A stretch of 64,000 nucleotides of DNA from Shinella sp. H4-D48 (GTDB lineage Bacteria; Pseudomonadota; Alphaproteobacteria; Rhizobiales; Rhizobiaceae), in NCBI RefSeq assembly GCF_022637395.1, contig NZ_CP093337.1, positions 728,001 through 792,000 of the forward strand, read 5' to 3'. The notes under the pieces were generated by a model that was not told the DNA's origin, searched no databases, and worked only from the letters and a program-made list of their open reading frames with translations. The translations under genes and the position numbers were made by a program. Of this stretch, positions 16,417 to 25,392 are shown piece by piece; positions within the stretch are counted from its first letter, which is position 1, and the number at the start of each line of letters is the position of its first letter.

Positions 16417-17427
16417 TTAGATCAGCTTCGCGAAGGCGACGGCCGTGTCGGACATGCGGTTCGAGAAGCCCCATTCGTTATCGTACCAGGTGAGAATACG
16501 AACGAAGTTGCCTTCGAGAACCTTCGTCTGGTCGGTCGCGAAGATCGACGAGTGGCTGTCGTGGTTGAAGTCCTTCGAGACGAGCGGCTCGTCGGTGTAG
16601 CCGAGGATGCCCTTCAGCTTGCCGTTGGAGGCAGCCTTGATGGCTTCGTTGATCTCGGCGGCCGTCGTGTCGCGCTTCGCGACGAACTTGAAATCGACGA
16701 CGGAGACGTTCGGCGTGGGAACGCGGATCGAGGTGCCGTCGAGCTTGCCCTTGAGGTGCGGCATCACGAGGCCGACGGCCTTCGCAGCGCCCGTGGAGGT
16801 CGGGATCATCGAGAGGGCAGCAGCGCGGGCGCGGTACAGATCCTTGTGCATCTGGTCGAGCGACGGCTGGTCGTTGGTGTAGGAGTGGATGGTCGTCATG
16901 AAGCCATGGTCGATGCCGACGAGGTCGTCGATGACCTTCACGACGGGCACGAGGCAGTTCGTCGTGCACGAGGCGTTGGAGATGACGAGGTGATCCTTCG
17001 TCAGCTGGTCATCGTTGACGCCGTAGACGACGGTCAGGTCGGCGCCATCGGCCGGGGCCGAGACGATGACGCGCTTGGCGCCGGCCGTCAGGTGAGCGGC
17101 GGCCTTGTCGCGGGCGGTGAAGATGCCCGTGCATTCCATGGCGATGTCGACGCCCATGGCGCCGTGCGGCAGCGTTGCCGGATCCTTGATGGCGGTGACC
17201 TTGATCTGCTTGCCGCCGCCGACGGTGATCGTGTCGCCGTCGACCTTTACTTCGGCCGGGAAACGGCCGTGGATGGAATCGTAGCGCAGAAGGTGCGCGT
17301 TGGTCTCGACCGGGCCCAGATCGTTGATCGCCACGACCTCGATATCGGTGCGGCCGGATTCGACGATGGCGCGCAGGATGTTGCGGCCGATGCGGCCGAA
17401 GCCGTTGATGGCAACTTTCACAGTCAT
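16417..17427 (-). CDS. gap: Glyceraldehyde-3-phosphate dehydrogenase, type I
   Basis: 336 residues. The Rossmann motif [10 protein letters not shown] (7-16) and the catalytic [10 protein letters not shown] (Cys154) are intact. It oxidises GAP to 1,3-bisphosphoglycerate. Start ATG 17427 gives [11 protein letters not shown]; an upstream in-frame ATG at 17496 is inside the gap after tkt and is unlikely. It is co-directional with tkt (69 bp gap) and the glycolipid-binding gene. ASP-type residue ND at 35-36 suggests NAD preference, by family knowledge. Confidence 0.97.
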   Translation of the reverse strand: MTVKVAINGFGRIGRNILRAIVESGRTDIEVVAINDLGPVETNAHLLRYDSIHGRFPAEVKVDGDTITVGGGKQIKVTAIKDPATLPHGAMGVDIAMECTGIFTARDKAAAHLTAGAKRVIVSAPADGADLTVVYGVNDDQLTKDHLVISNASCTTNCLVPVVKVIDDLVGIDHGFMTTIHSYTNDQPSLDQMHKDLYRARAAALSMIPTSTGAAKAVGLVMPHLKGKLDGTSIRVPTPNVSVVDFKFVAKRDTTAAEINEAIKAASNGKLKGILGYTDEPLVSKDFNHDSHSSIFATDQTKVLEGNFVRILTWYDNEWGFSNRMSDTAVAFAKLI

Positions 17428-17496
17428 TTGGGGTCTCTCCCTATGGATAAACGTTTTGGCGGTGAGAGGCGCGGCGAAAGCCGCGCCTTCGGGCAC

Positions 17497-19479
17497 TCAG
17501 CCCAGCTTGGCTTCCGCGGCGGCGACGACGGCTTCCGGCGTGATGCCGAAGTGCTTGTAGAGCTCCTTGTAGGGGCCCGATGCGCCGAAGGAGGACATGC
17601 CGATGAAGATGCCATCCGAACCGATGAAGTGATCCCAACCCTGGCGGATGCCGGCTTCGACCGCGATCTTGACCGGCGAGTTGCCGATGACGGCCTTCTG
17701 GTAGGCTTCCGGCTGCTCTGCGAAAAGTTCGAAGCAGGGAACGGAGACGACGCGGGTGGAAATACCCTTGGCCGTAAGCGTCTGCTCGGCCTTGACCGCG
17801 ATCTCGATTTCCGAGCCGGATGCGAAGATCGTCACCTGGGCGTCGCTGGCCGACACGAGGTCATAGGCACCGCGGGCGCAGAGGTTCTCTTCTTCGTATT
17901 CCAGACGGACCGGCATCAGGTTCTGGCGGGTAAGCGCCAGGCCAGAAGGACGGTTGTGGCTTTCGAGCGCCAGCTGCCAGCACTCTGCCGTTTCCGTGGC
18001 GTCGGCCGGACGGAACATGAGCAGGTTCGGAATGGCGCGCAGAGCGGCCATCTGCTCGACCGGCTGGTGCGTCGGACCGTCTTCACCAAGACCGATGGAG
18101 TCGTGGGTCAGGACGTGGATGACGCGGATGCCCATCAGTGCGGCGAGGCGGATCGACGGACGGCAGTAGTCCGAGAAGATCAGGAAGCCGCCGGAATAGG
18201 GGATCAGGCCGCCGTGCAGCGCGATACCGTTCATGGCAGCGGCCATGCCGTGCTCGCGGATGCCGTAGTGGATGTAACGGCCCGAGAAATCGGTCGGTGT
18301 GATCGACTTGGTCTGGCTCGTCTTGGTGTTGTTCGAGCCCGTCAGGTCGGCCGAGCCGCCGAGCGTTTCGCTGAGCACGCCGTTGATGACTTCGAGCGCA
18401 TCTTCCGAAGCCTTGCGGGTAGCCGGGTTCGGCTTCGTTTCGGCAAGCTTCTTCTTGTAGGCGGCGATTGCGGAATCGAGGCTGCCTTCGAGGTCGCCGG
18501 CAAAACGACGGACGAACTGCGCCTTCTTTTCGGCATCCGTCTTGTCGAGGCGGGCTTCCCATTCCTTGTGCGCCTTGGCAGAGCGAAGGCCGGCGAGGCG
18601 CCAGGCGTCGAGGACGTCGGAGGGAACCACGAAGGCTTCCGATTCCCAGTTCAGTGCCTTGCGGGTGGCGGCGATTTCTTCCGCACCGAGCGGCGAACCG
18701 TGCACCTTGTGCGTGCCGGCCTTGTTGGGCGCGCCGAAGCCGATGGTCGTCTTGCACGCGATCATCGTGGGCTTGTCGGACTTGTGGGCTTCTTCGATGG
18801 CAGCGGCAATCGCATCCGGATCATGGCCGTCGACCGCAATCGTGTGCCACTGGCTCGCGCGGAAGCGGGCGTGCTGGTCGGTCGAGTCGGCCATGGAGAT
18901 CGGGCCGTCGATCGAAATGTTGTTGTCGTCCCAGAACACGATCAGCTTGTTGAGCTTCAGGTGGCCTGCGAGGGAGATTGCTTCCTGGCTGATACCCTCC
19001 ATGAGGCAGCCGTCACCTACGAGCGCGTAGGTGTGGTGCTCCATCAGGTCCGAACCGAACTCGTCGCGCAGCTTGCGCTCGGCGATCGCCATGCCCACGG
19101 CATTGGCAATGCCCTGGCCGAGCGGGCCGGTCGTCGTTTCGATGCCGGCGGCGTGGCCGTATTCCGGGTGGCCGGCGGTCTTGGCGCCGAGCTGACGGAA
19201 GTTCTTGATCTCGTCGATCGTGATGTCCTCGTAGCCCGTCAGATAGAGCAGCGAGTAGAGGAGCATCGAGCCGTGGCCGGCCGACAGGACGAAACGGTCG
19301 CGGTTCGGCCAGTGCGGAGTCTTCGGATCGAAGGAGAGAAAGCGGGTGAAAAGAACCGTTGCGATGTCTGCTGCGCCCATGGGAAGGCCGGGGTGGCCGG
19401 AGTTCGCCTTTTCCACGGCATCCATGGAAAGGAAGCGAATTGCGTTCGCCATCCGGTCGTGTTTTTCGCGAGAGATCAT
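17497..19479 (-). CDS. tkt: Transketolase
   Basis: A 660-residue TPP enzyme that transfers two-carbon ketol units between sugar phosphates. N-terminal [20 protein letters not shown] and [11 protein letters not shown] are typical, the TPP motif is [13 protein letters not shown], and the pyrimidine domain has [19 protein letters not shown]. It heads the glycolytic/pentose-phosphate unit. A probable promoter lies at 19547-19574, preceded by an inverted repeat at 19575-19614. Confidence 0.98.
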   Translation of the reverse strand: MISREKHDRMANAIRFLSMDAVEKANSGHPGLPMGAADIATVLFTRFLSFDPKTPHWPNRDRFVLSAGHGSMLLYSLLYLTGYEDITIDEIKNFRQLGAKTAGHPEYGHAAGIETTTGPLGQGIANAVGMAIAERKLRDEFGSDLMEHHTYALVGDGCLMEGISQEAISLAGHLKLNKLIVFWDDNNISIDGPISMADSTDQHARFRASQWHTIAVDGHDPDAIAAAIEEAHKSDKPTMIACKTTIGFGAPNKAGTHKVHGSPLGAEEIAATRKALNWESEAFVVPSDVLDAWRLAGLRSAKAHKEWEARLDKTDAEKKAQFVRRFAGDLEGSLDSAIAAYKKKLAETKPNPATRKASEDALEVINGVLSETLGGSADLTGSNNTKTSQTKSITPTDFSGRYIHYGIREHGMAAAMNGIALHGGLIPYSGGFLIFSDYCRPSIRLAALMGIRVIHVLTHDSIGLGEDGPTHQPVEQMAALRAIPNLLMFRPADATETAECWQLALESHNRPSGLALTRQNLMPVRLEYEEENLCARGAYDLVSASDAQVTIFASGSEIEIAVKAEQTLTAKGISTRVVSVPCFELFAEQPEAYQKAVIGNSPVKIAVEAGIRQGWDHFIGSDGIFIGMSSFGASGPYKELYKHFGITPEAVVAAAEAKLG

Positions 19480-19546
19480 GACTGTTCCGTATTCTTCGGG
19501 GTGTCAGGGCCGGTGTCCCTGAGGGGCGCCGGTTGGAAGCGGCTGA

Positions 19547-19574
19547 CACATAGCAGGTGCACCGTCTAAGTCAA
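19547..19574 (-). promoter_or_regulatory. Probable tkt promoter
   Basis: On the minus strand TTGACT (19574-19569), 16-bp spacer, TATGTG (19552-19547). The predicted leader is ~60 nt to the tkt ATG. Confidence 0.5.
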
Positions 19575-19614
19575 CGAATTCGGCTGTTCCTGCGGCGTTT
19601 GAGCGCCGAATTCG
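19575..19614. repeat. Inverted repeat abutting the tkt promoter
   Basis: CGAATTCGGC (19575-19584) and GCCGAATTCG (19605-19614) are perfect inverted 10-mers separated by 20 bp. The proximal arm abuts the -35 hexamer of the tkt promoter, so it may be an operator. A T run follows at 19619-19625 on the plus strand, so a terminator role cannot be excluded. Confidence 0.5.
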
Positions 19615-19713
19615 CCGGGTTTTTTAGCGTTTTCTGGCGGGTGCGGATGCCACCGCACGGCAGCCATCTGGAAGCTGATCCACAGGGGCTTTCCGGTGGG
19701 TGCACCCGCGCAG

Positions 19714-19741
19714 TTGACGCTCTGCCCCGCAGTTGAATACT
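19714..19741 (+). promoter_or_regulatory. Possible promoter of DUF4164-zapA
   Basis: TTGACG (19714-19719), 16-bp spacer, AATACT (19736-19741), 68 bp before the DUF4164 start. Confidence 0.4.
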
Positions 19742-19808
19742 GTCAACGCGTGGGAACCGGCGCTGGCGGCGGCGATTCGTGTTTTTTGAGAGTGCCGGTG
19801 AAGGCGTT

Positions 19809-20081
19809 ATGACACACGGGGAAACAGTCAGGGCTGCAATCGAGGAGCTTCGCAAGGCGCTTGGCAGTCTCGAGAATGCGCTCGACATGCGCTTTGACCG
19901 TGAACGGGAACACGGCGAGGTGGAAGGCGAGGTGCGTCGCGTTAATGCCGACCGTTCGCGGCTTGCCCAGGAGCTGGACCAGTCCGAATTCCGCGCCAAC
20001 CGGCTGGAAGAGGTCAACCGCGAGGTGTCCCGCCGTCTCGTCACGGCGATGGAGACCATCCGCGCCGTACTTGACCGATAG
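19809..20081 (+). CDS. DUF4164 family coiled-coil protein
   Basis: A 90-residue, almost wholly coiled-coil protein (heptads across ~5-85, e.g. DQSEFRANRLEEVNREVSRR). It matches the DUF4164 family found immediately upstream of zapA in rhizobia. ATG 19809 is preferred over ATG 19779. The gap to zapA is 20 bp, so they form an operon. By context it is a candidate accessory of the Z-ring, but direct evidence is lacking. Confidence 0.8.
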   Translation: MTHGETVRAAIEELRKALGSLENALDMRFDREREHGEVEGEVRRVNADRSRLAQELDQSEFRANRLEEVNREVSRRLVTAMETIRAVLDR

Positions 20082-20101
20082 GCGCAACAGAAAGAATCCG
20101 C

Positions 20102-20473
20102 ATGGCTCAGGTAACCGTTCAGATCGATGGCAAGGCCTATCGCATGGCCTGCGAGGAGGGGCAGGAGTCCCACCTCGAAGACCTCGCCGCCGGGTTCGAT
20201 CGGTATGTCGGGCACCTCAAGGAGCAGTTTGGCGAGATTGGCGACCTGCGCATCACCGTCATGGCCGGCATCATGGTCATGGACGAGCTCAACGATGTGA
20301 CGCGCCGGCTTGAAACGCTGGAAAAAGAAACCGAGCAACTTCGCAGCGGCCGCGAAGGCGTGCTGGTCGAGGTGTCGCGCAGCGAAGAGGCGATCGCCCA
20401 GGCGCTCGGCGAACTCACCAACCAGATCCAGGGCATGGCCGCCAAGCTCAACGGCAAACCGCAGGTCAACTGA
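20102..20473 (+). CDS. zapA: Cell division protein ZapA
   Basis: A 123-residue FtsZ-bundling protein. The N-terminal globular domain has VTVQIDGKAYRMACEEG (4-20) and the LAAGFDRYV helix, followed by a C-terminal coiled coil (LETLEKETEQLRSGREG). It stabilises Z-ring protofilaments as a tetramer. It is downstream of DUF4164 and just upstream of a putative 6S RNA, the same zapA-ssrS proximity that is seen in E. coli. Confidence 0.93.
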   Translation: MAQVTVQIDGKAYRMACEEGQESHLEDLAAGFDRYVGHLKEQFGEIGDLRITVMAGIMVMDELNDVTRRLETLEKETEQLRSGREGVLVEVSRSEEAIAQALGELTNQIQGMAAKLNGKPQVN

Positions 20474-20534
20474 TCCGGGCGTTGTTTTTCGTTCAGACAG
20501 CCAACGCTTAGTCGATTGCCACTGGCGAAGGCGC

Positions 20535-20690
20535 TGCTTTGCGCCTATATGTCATGAGCGATCTGCGCTTCCCGACAGGAACCACAATCCCTGGGGCCAT
20601 ACTCGATCCAAAGGGAGCTGTCCCTGGCCAGGCCCGTGGGCTTGGACATATGGCGCCCACCTACGTTTGTAGGCACCCAGGATCGTAAAT
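20535..20690 (+). ncRNA. ssrS: Putative 6S RNA
   Basis: The 285-bp stretch after zapA has no ORF but is highly structured. GCGCCTATATGTC (20541-20553) pairs with GACATATGGCGC (20645-20656) over 12 bp with one bulged T, closing ~91 nt with internal stems (TCCCTGG near 20588 with CCAAAGGGA near 20608). A small hairpin CCTAC-GTTT-GTAGG follows at 20660-20673. A long rod with a central open region directly downstream of zapA is how 6S RNA is placed in alphaproteobacteria. Ends are estimated; a covariance-model search was not possible. Confidence 0.5.
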
Positions 20691-20758
20691 CTCCATCGGT
20701 CGCCGCGGATCGCACCCTCTCTGTTTTCTCCGGTGCCCAGTGCAGAACTGGCGGTCGC

Positions 20759-21142
20759 TCAGCCGCAGGATTCGACGGGCGTGAAGATCTTGCGCAGCTG
20801 GGAAAGCGGCGCAGCGCCGGGATTGGCTTCCTGGTAGACCTCATTGTCGAACCAAGTGTCGGACGTGCCGATCTCGATCGCGCTGTCTGCCCACCACGGC
20901 TTGAAGACACCACTGACCAGTTTCATTTTCACCTCACCCGCGCCGACGCTTTCCACCTGCCAGCATCCGTCTCTTTCACCCTCTTCGGCGCCGGGCAGAA
21001 AGCTGTTCGTCGTGGAATCCCAATGCTGGGTTTGCCGCACAAAAAGCCCGGGTTTGAACGCCGTGTCGGCATAGGCTGCCGACGGTCCGCAAAGGGTGAC
21101 GGCAAGGGCGAGTTTGGAAAGAAACGGTGCTGTCGTTTTCAT
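20759..21142 (-). CDS. Small exported protein of unknown function
   Basis: 127 residues with a signal peptide (hydrophobic FLSKLALAVTLCG, cleavage after SAAYA, residue ~25). The mature part is Trp-rich and has two Cys (in DGCWQVES and at the penultimate residue), which could form a disulfide. It ends RKIFTPVESCG. I recognise no family. It lies opposite the 6S candidate on the other strand; its neighbour downstream on its own strand is zapA on the opposite strand, so it is probably monocistronic. Confidence 0.65.
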   Translation of the reverse strand: MKTTAPFLSKLALAVTLCGPSAAYADTAFKPGLFVRQTQHWDSTTNSFLPGAEEGERDGCWQVESVGAGEVKMKLVSGVFKPWWADSAIEIGTSDTWFDNEVYQEANPGAAPLSQLRKIFTPVESCG

Positions 21143-21233
21143 GGATACCCTCTCGTGCGCAGAATAGTCCGGCCCGAGTTATGGCGCGAGCCGGTAAAGT
21201 CAAAGTCGAAAGCGGATTGGCGTTTAGCACACG

Positions 21234-21262
21234 AAAAAGGCCGCCCGTGAGGGGCGGCCTTT
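21234..21262 (-). terminator. Rho-independent terminator of tal
   Basis: AAAGGCCGCCC / GGGCGGCCTTT 11-bp perfect stem with a 5-nt loop, T run on the minus strand, 27 bp after the tal stop. Confidence 0.88.
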
Positions 21263-21288
21263 CGATGGTTGGTTCTTGAAATCGTCGC

Positions 21289-22251
21289 TTACGCGGCCGC
21301 CTTCAGTTCCTTGTCGATCATGGCGCGCAGGCTGCCGAGGTCCTTCGCGAAGGCGCGGATGCCTTCGGAGAGCTTTTCGGTGGCCATGGCATCTTCGTTC
21401 AGCATCCAGCGGAAGGTCTTCTCGTCGATCTTGATCGGCGAAACCTTCGCAGCCTTTTCCGGCGAGAGCTTGCGCTCAAGCGTGCCTTCAGCAGCGTCGA
21501 GTTCCTCAAGAAGGGCCGGGCTGATCGTCAGGCGATCGCAGCCGGCGAGGGCTTCGATTTCGCCGATGTTGCGGAAGGAGGCGCCCATGACGATCGTGCT
21601 GATGCCATTGGACTTGTAATAGTCGTAGATCGAGCGGACCGACACCACGCCCGGATCTTCTTCGGCCGTGAAGGTCTTGCCCGATGCCTTGACGTGCCAG
21701 TCGAGAATGCGGCCGACGAAGGGCGAGATGAGGAATGCGCCGGCATCGGCGCAGGCAATGGCCTGTGCCTTGTTGAAGAGCAGCGTCAGGTTGCAGTCGA
21801 TGCCGTCCTTCTGGAGAACTTCCGCAGCGCGGATGCCTTCCCAGGTGGAGGCGAGCTTGATGAGGATGCGGTCACGGGTGATGCCGCGCGCCTCGTAAGC
21901 TTTGATGATGTCGCGACCCTTGGCAATCGAGGCCTCGGTGTCGAAGGAAAGGTCTGCATCGACTTCGGTCGAAACACGGCCCGGAACGAGCTCAGCAAGT
22001 GCTGCGCCGACGGAAATGGCGAGACGGTCGGCAACGGCCGCAACGACGCCTTCACGGTTTCCGCCCTGGGACTGGCCCCAGCGGATCGCTTCTGCGACCG
22101 TGTCGGCAAACATCGGCGTGCCGAGCGCCTTGAGAACGATCGTGGGATTGGTGGTGCAATCGACCGGCTTCAGGCGGCGCACGGCTTCGATGTCGCCGGT
22201 GTCTGCCACGACGGTCGTCATCGCGCGAAGTTGTTCAAGCTTGGACGTCAT
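21289..22251 (-). CDS. tal: Transaldolase (TalB type)
   Basis: A 320-residue class I aldolase of the pentose-phosphate pathway. It starts [20 protein letters not shown]. The Schiff-base lysine is Lys132 in [12 protein letters not shown], matching E. coli TalB numbering. Other signatures are [12 protein letters not shown] and [14 protein letters not shown] longer open frame to 23028 is not coding; ATG 22251 is the normal start. It is divergent from a SorC-type regulator, which may control it. Confidence 0.97.
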   Translation of the reverse strand: MTSKLEQLRAMTTVVADTGDIEAVRRLKPVDCTTNPTIVLKALGTPMFADTVAEAIRWGQSQGGNREGVVAAVADRLAISVGAALAELVPGRVSTEVDADLSFDTEASIAKGRDIIKAYEARGITRDRILIKLASTWEGIRAAEVLQKDGIDCNLTLLFNKAQAIACADAGAFLISPFVGRILDWHVKASGKTFTAEEDPGVVSVRSIYDYYKSNGISTIVMGASFRNIGEIEALAGCDRLTISPALLEELDAAEGTLERKLSPEKAAKVSPIKIDEKTFRWMLNEDAMATEKLSEGIRAFAKDLGSLRAMIDKELKAAA

Positions 22252-22554
22252 ATCCGAAATCCCGAAATGGTTGTTGCTGGGTGGCGTTCCAACGGAACGC
22301 TGAACCCTCCTCCATGTTCCTCGTCGGCAAACGCGTGCGGCGACAGTGCTTCCTTTTCCGTCGCCGCGCGTGCCCGCACAACCAATCCGCCGCCGGAATG
22401 CCGCCAGTGGATCTGAGCGGACTATCGTCGTTTGCAGGGAGAAAATCAAGTACTTTTGCTGATTGTTTTGAACATATGTCGCATTTTCGAGTGATGTGTT
22501 ATGGTGCCAGTGCGCTGCAAGGCAGCACGAGTAATGGCAGAAACGGGAGGCGAC
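22252..22554. other. Divergent intergenic region tal / sorC-type regulator
   Basis: 303 bp. The only structure I see is an imperfect dyad at 22471-22500 (AACATATGTCGC and GAGTGATGTGTT, 8 of 12 positions symmetrical), containing the palindrome ACATATGT, in the position expected for an operator. No ORF or RNA gene. Confidence 0.5.
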
Positions 22555-23556
22555 GTGGCAAGGCTTCGGCGCGACACACATACGGCCTATTCGGAATCGG
22601 CGGCACTTCGGCTGCGCGCCGCCTGGCTCTATTACAATCAGGGCCTCACGCAGAAGGATGTCGCGGAAAAGATCGGCGTCAGCCGCTCCACCGTCATCCG
22701 CATGCTCGATGAGGCGCTGAAGCGTTCCGAGGTCCAGATCTGGATCAATGAGGGCATTGCTGATTGCGTGGAACTGGCCGTCAGGCTCGAGAAGGCCTAC
22801 GGGCTTGACGAGGCCGTGGTGGTGCCGGCGGCTAATAGCGCGGAGGCGACGGCCAAGAGCGTGGGGCTCGCGCTCGGGCAATTCCTGACCGAGGCGATTC
22901 CCGATGACTGCACGGTCGGGGTCGGCTGGGGGCGGACGCTGACGGCATCGCTGGCAAGCTTCCGCCCGGCGCGGCGCGAGCGCGTCAAGGTCGTGTCTCT
23001 GCTCGGCGGCGTGGTCGAGGCGCATCACATCAACCCGATCGAATATACTTGGCAGCTGGCCAGCCAGCTGGGAGCGGAATGCTACCTGTTCCTCGCACCG
23101 CTGCTCGTCGATTCCCGCGAGACCAAGCGCAGCCTCATCGAGAAATGCGGCCTTAAGACCTTGTTCGACCTTGCTGAGAACATGGATATCGCCGTCGTCA
23201 GCTGCGGTGATATCGGCCCGCGCTCCAGTTCTCTGTCACGCGACTTCATTGCCCGGCATGAGCTGGAGGAACTGGTCGCGGCGGGCTGCGTCTGCGACAC
23301 GATGTGCAATTTCCTCGACGCTGAAGGGCGCACGATCGATCATCCGATCCGCGACCGCGTCATGTCGATCGATCTCGATACGGTAAAGAAGGCGCGTCAC
23401 ATCGTGCTCGTCTCGGGCGGGGCGCACCGGGCTCCGGCCATCCGGGCCACGATCCGGCGTGTCGGCTGCAATACGCTGATCACCGATGAAGGCGCGGCGT
23501 TGGCCATGCTGCAACTGGCCGAAGACGCCGCTTCGGCTGATCTCAAATCAGATTGA
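22555..23556 (+). CDS. SorC family sugar-responsive transcriptional regulator
   Basis: 333 residues from GTG 22555, which has GGGAGG at 4 bp spacing; in-frame ATGs at 22501 and 22534 lack ribosome sites. The N-terminal HTH is in residues ~15-55 ([20 protein letters not shown]). The C-terminal sugar-binding domain follows, with [12 protein letters not shown] and [14 protein letters not shown] typical of the SorC/DeoR-like effector fold. It probably senses a phosphorylated sugar and controls the divergent tal gene, itself, or both. Confidence 0.9.
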   Translation: MARLRRDTHTAYSESAALRLRAAWLYYNQGLTQKDVAEKIGVSRSTVIRMLDEALKRSEVQIWINEGIADCVELAVRLEKAYGLDEAVVVPAANSAEATAKSVGLALGQFLTEAIPDDCTVGVGWGRTLTASLASFRPARRERVKVVSLLGGVVEAHHINPIEYTWQLASQLGAECYLFLAPLLVDSRETKRSLIEKCGLKTLFDLAENMDIAVVSCGDIGPRSSSLSRDFIARHELEELVAAGCVCDTMCNFLDAEGRTIDHPIRDRVMSIDLDTVKKARHIVLVSGGAHRAPAIRATIRRVGCNTLITDEGAALAMLQLAEDAASADLKSD

Positions 23557-23764
23557 GGCGCAGCGCACGCGTAATCGCGCCCGTAATGTTGCGCGCGCCG
23601 AGCTTGTCGGTCGCGCTGCGCATCGCGTCCGCCACGCGCTGCGAGGCCAGGTCGGTTTCCAGCACGATCTCACCCGGGCTCCTGCCGAGGGCGGCGAGCT
23701 CGAGACATCTCTTTTCTATTTCCGTCAGTTCGGGGCAAGGGGGGCGGTTACTCGGCGCAGGCAT
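23543..23764 (-). CDS. Stand-alone LuxR-type HTH protein
   Basis: 73 residues consisting of a LuxR/GerE DNA-binding domain only: LTEIEKRCLELAALGRSPGE, then VLETDLASQRVADAMRSATD and KLGARNITGAITRA (the usual K-L-x-x-x-N-R position is KLGARN). No sensor domain is present. It converges on, and overlaps by 14 bp, the 3' end of the SorC-type gene. Such minimal HTH proteins act as regulators downstream of unknown signals. Confidence 0.72.
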   Translation of the reverse strand: MPAPSNRPPCPELTEIEKRCLELAALGRSPGEIVLETDLASQRVADAMRSATDKLGARNITGAITRALRLNLI

Positions 23765-23947
23765 GCGGCCCGGTTAGAGACTTGGCGTGCCTGCGGAAAG
23801 TTCAAACTGTCGCAATGCTTAACGCGCGCGGTCGATCTCTGCCACACATGTGCCATTTCGGGATTCGGCGTTGCTGCCGGCGAATGCCTGCTTTGGTCGG
23901 ATGAGGGATTTGCCTTTGCGCACTTTCACCTGATAAGGCACGGAAAA

Positions 23948-24559
23948 ATGCTGGAGATACCCGTGACATCTTCCATGACGGCGAAGGAACAGAAGGCGGC
24001 GATCCGCAACGAACGGCTTGCCTTGCGCGATGCCATGACGCCGCAGGCGCGTATCGAAGCGGGACAGGCTATGGCGTTTCATGCCGGCGACCATATCGCC
24101 TTTGCGCCGGGCACCGTCATTTCGGGATTCTGGCCGATTCGCTCCGAGGCCGATATCCGGCCGCTCATGGCGCACCTGCGCGCGCGGGGCGCCAGGCTCT
24201 GCCTGCCCGTCGTGCTCGACCGGGAAACCATCGTGTTTCGCGCATGGGAACCGGATGCGCCTGTGGTCAAGACGGGCTTCGGCACGACAGGGCCGGGACC
24301 TGAGGCGGCCTTGCTCGAACCCGATATTCTTCTTGTTCCGCTTTCCGCGTTCGACAGAGCCGGGAACCGGATCGGTTATGGTGCCGGTCACTATGACCGC
24401 GCGATCGACCGGCTGAAAGCGAAAGGGCGGGCGCCGAAACTGATCGGCATTGCGTTCGACTGCCAGGAAGTGGCATCAGTACCGGCGGAACCGCACGACG
24501 TCCCCCTCGACGCCGTTCTTACGGAAAGCGGTCTCCGAATGGTCCAACAGGTTTCTTAA
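23948..24559 (+). CDS. 5-formyltetrahydrofolate cyclo-ligase
   Basis: A 203-residue enzyme (YgfA/MTHFS) converting 5-formyl-THF to 5,10-methenyl-THF with ATP. Signature segments are ISGFWPIRSEADIRPLM, ILLVPLSAFDRAGNRIG and GYGAGHYDRAID, the last being the nucleotide-binding loop. ATG 23948 is chosen; GTG 23963 and ATG 23975 are in-frame alternatives. In enterobacteria this gene follows ssrS; here tal, the SorC-type gene and others intervene between it and the 6S candidate. It ends 9 bp before the YmdB-like gene. Confidence 0.92.
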   Translation: MLEIPVTSSMTAKEQKAAIRNERLALRDAMTPQARIEAGQAMAFHAGDHIAFAPGTVISGFWPIRSEADIRPLMAHLRARGARLCLPVVLDRETIVFRAWEPDAPVVKTGFGTTGPGPEAALLEPDILLVPLSAFDRAGNRIGYGAGHYDRAIDRLKAKGRAPKLIGIAFDCQEVASVPAEPHDVPLDAVLTESGLRMVQQVS

Positions 24560-24568
24560 GGCAGTTCG

Positions 24569-25390
24569 ATGCGTTTTCTCTTTCTGGGCGACATGGTGGG
24601 CAAGACCGGGCGGACGGCCGTCTGGGAGCGCCTGCCGGGATTGATCAGCGATTTCAAGCTGGATTTCGTCGTCGTCAACGGGGAGAACGCGGCCGGCGGT
24701 TTCGGCATCACGGAAGATATCTACCTCAGCACCATCGATGCCGGTGCCGATGTGGTGACGACCGGAAACCACGTCTGGGACCAGAAGGAGGCTGTGGGCT
24801 TTGCGGGCCGTCACGACCAGTTTCTGCGCCCCGCCAACTATCCCGCCGGCACGCCCGGCCGTGGTGCGAACCTCTTCATCGCCCGAAACGGGGCGCGCGT
24901 GCTCGTCGCCAACATCATGGGCCGCGTGTTCATGCATCCGGAACTGGACGATCCCTTTAATGCGGGCGAGGCCATCCTTGCTTCCTGCCCGCTCGGTGAG
25001 CAAGCGGATGCCATCATCTTCGACTTCCATGCAGAAGCGACGAGCGAGAAGCAGTGCTTCGGCCATTTCGTCGATGGGCGCGCCAGCGTCGTCGTCGGCA
25101 CACACACCCATGTGCCTACCGCCGACTGCCAGATCCTGAACGGCGGAACGGGTTACATGTCGGATGCCGGGATGTGCGGCGATTACGACTCATCACTCGG
25201 CATGGAAAAAGAAGAACCGCTCAACCGCTTCATCTCGAAGATGCCGAAGGGCCGGTTCGAGGCCGCATCAGGCCCGGCCACGATCTGTGGGCTTGCCGTG
25301 GAAATCTCTGACCGCACCGGACTTGCCGAGAAGATCGCACCGCTTCGCCTCGGGCCACGCCTTAGCGAAACGGTGCCAAGCTTCTGGTAA
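24569..25390 (+). CDS. YmdB-like metallophosphoesterase
   Basis: A 273-residue calcineurin-like phosphoesterase of the YmdB (TIGR00282) type. Metal ligand motifs are FLGDMVGKTGR (Asp8), VNGENAAGG, TGNHVWD, IFDFHAEATSEK and GTHTHVPTAD. YmdB in Bacillus hydrolyses 2',3'-cyclic nucleotides and influences RNA turnover and biofilm. It is 9 bp downstream of the folate cyclo-ligase and probably in the same operon. Confidence 0.92.
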   Translation: MRFLFLGDMVGKTGRTAVWERLPGLISDFKLDFVVVNGENAAGGFGITEDIYLSTIDAGADVVTTGNHVWDQKEAVGFAGRHDQFLRPANYPAGTPGRGANLFIARNGARVLVANIMGRVFMHPELDDPFNAGEAILASCPLGEQADAIIFDFHAEATSEKQCFGHFVDGRASVVVGTHTHVPTADCQILNGGTGYMSDAGMCGDYDSSLGMEKEEPLNRFISKMPKGRFEAASGPATICGLAVEISDRTGLAEKIAPLRLGPRLSETVPSFW

Positions 25391-25392
25391 TG

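Larger units (their letters stand above)
19480..19808. other. Divergent promoter region, tkt and DUF4164-zapA
   Basis: 329 bp containing the tkt promoter candidate, the inverted repeat at 19575-19614 with an adjoining T run, and a plus-strand promoter candidate at 19714-19741. No ORF or RNA gene is evident. Confidence 0.6.

Noticed and set aside
16552-19569. 1005-codon plus-strand open frame opposite gap and tkt
   Set aside because: It lies antisense to two certain glycolytic genes; long antisense frames are common at this GC content and the translation is a low-complexity Asp/Gly/Arg/Val pattern without domains.
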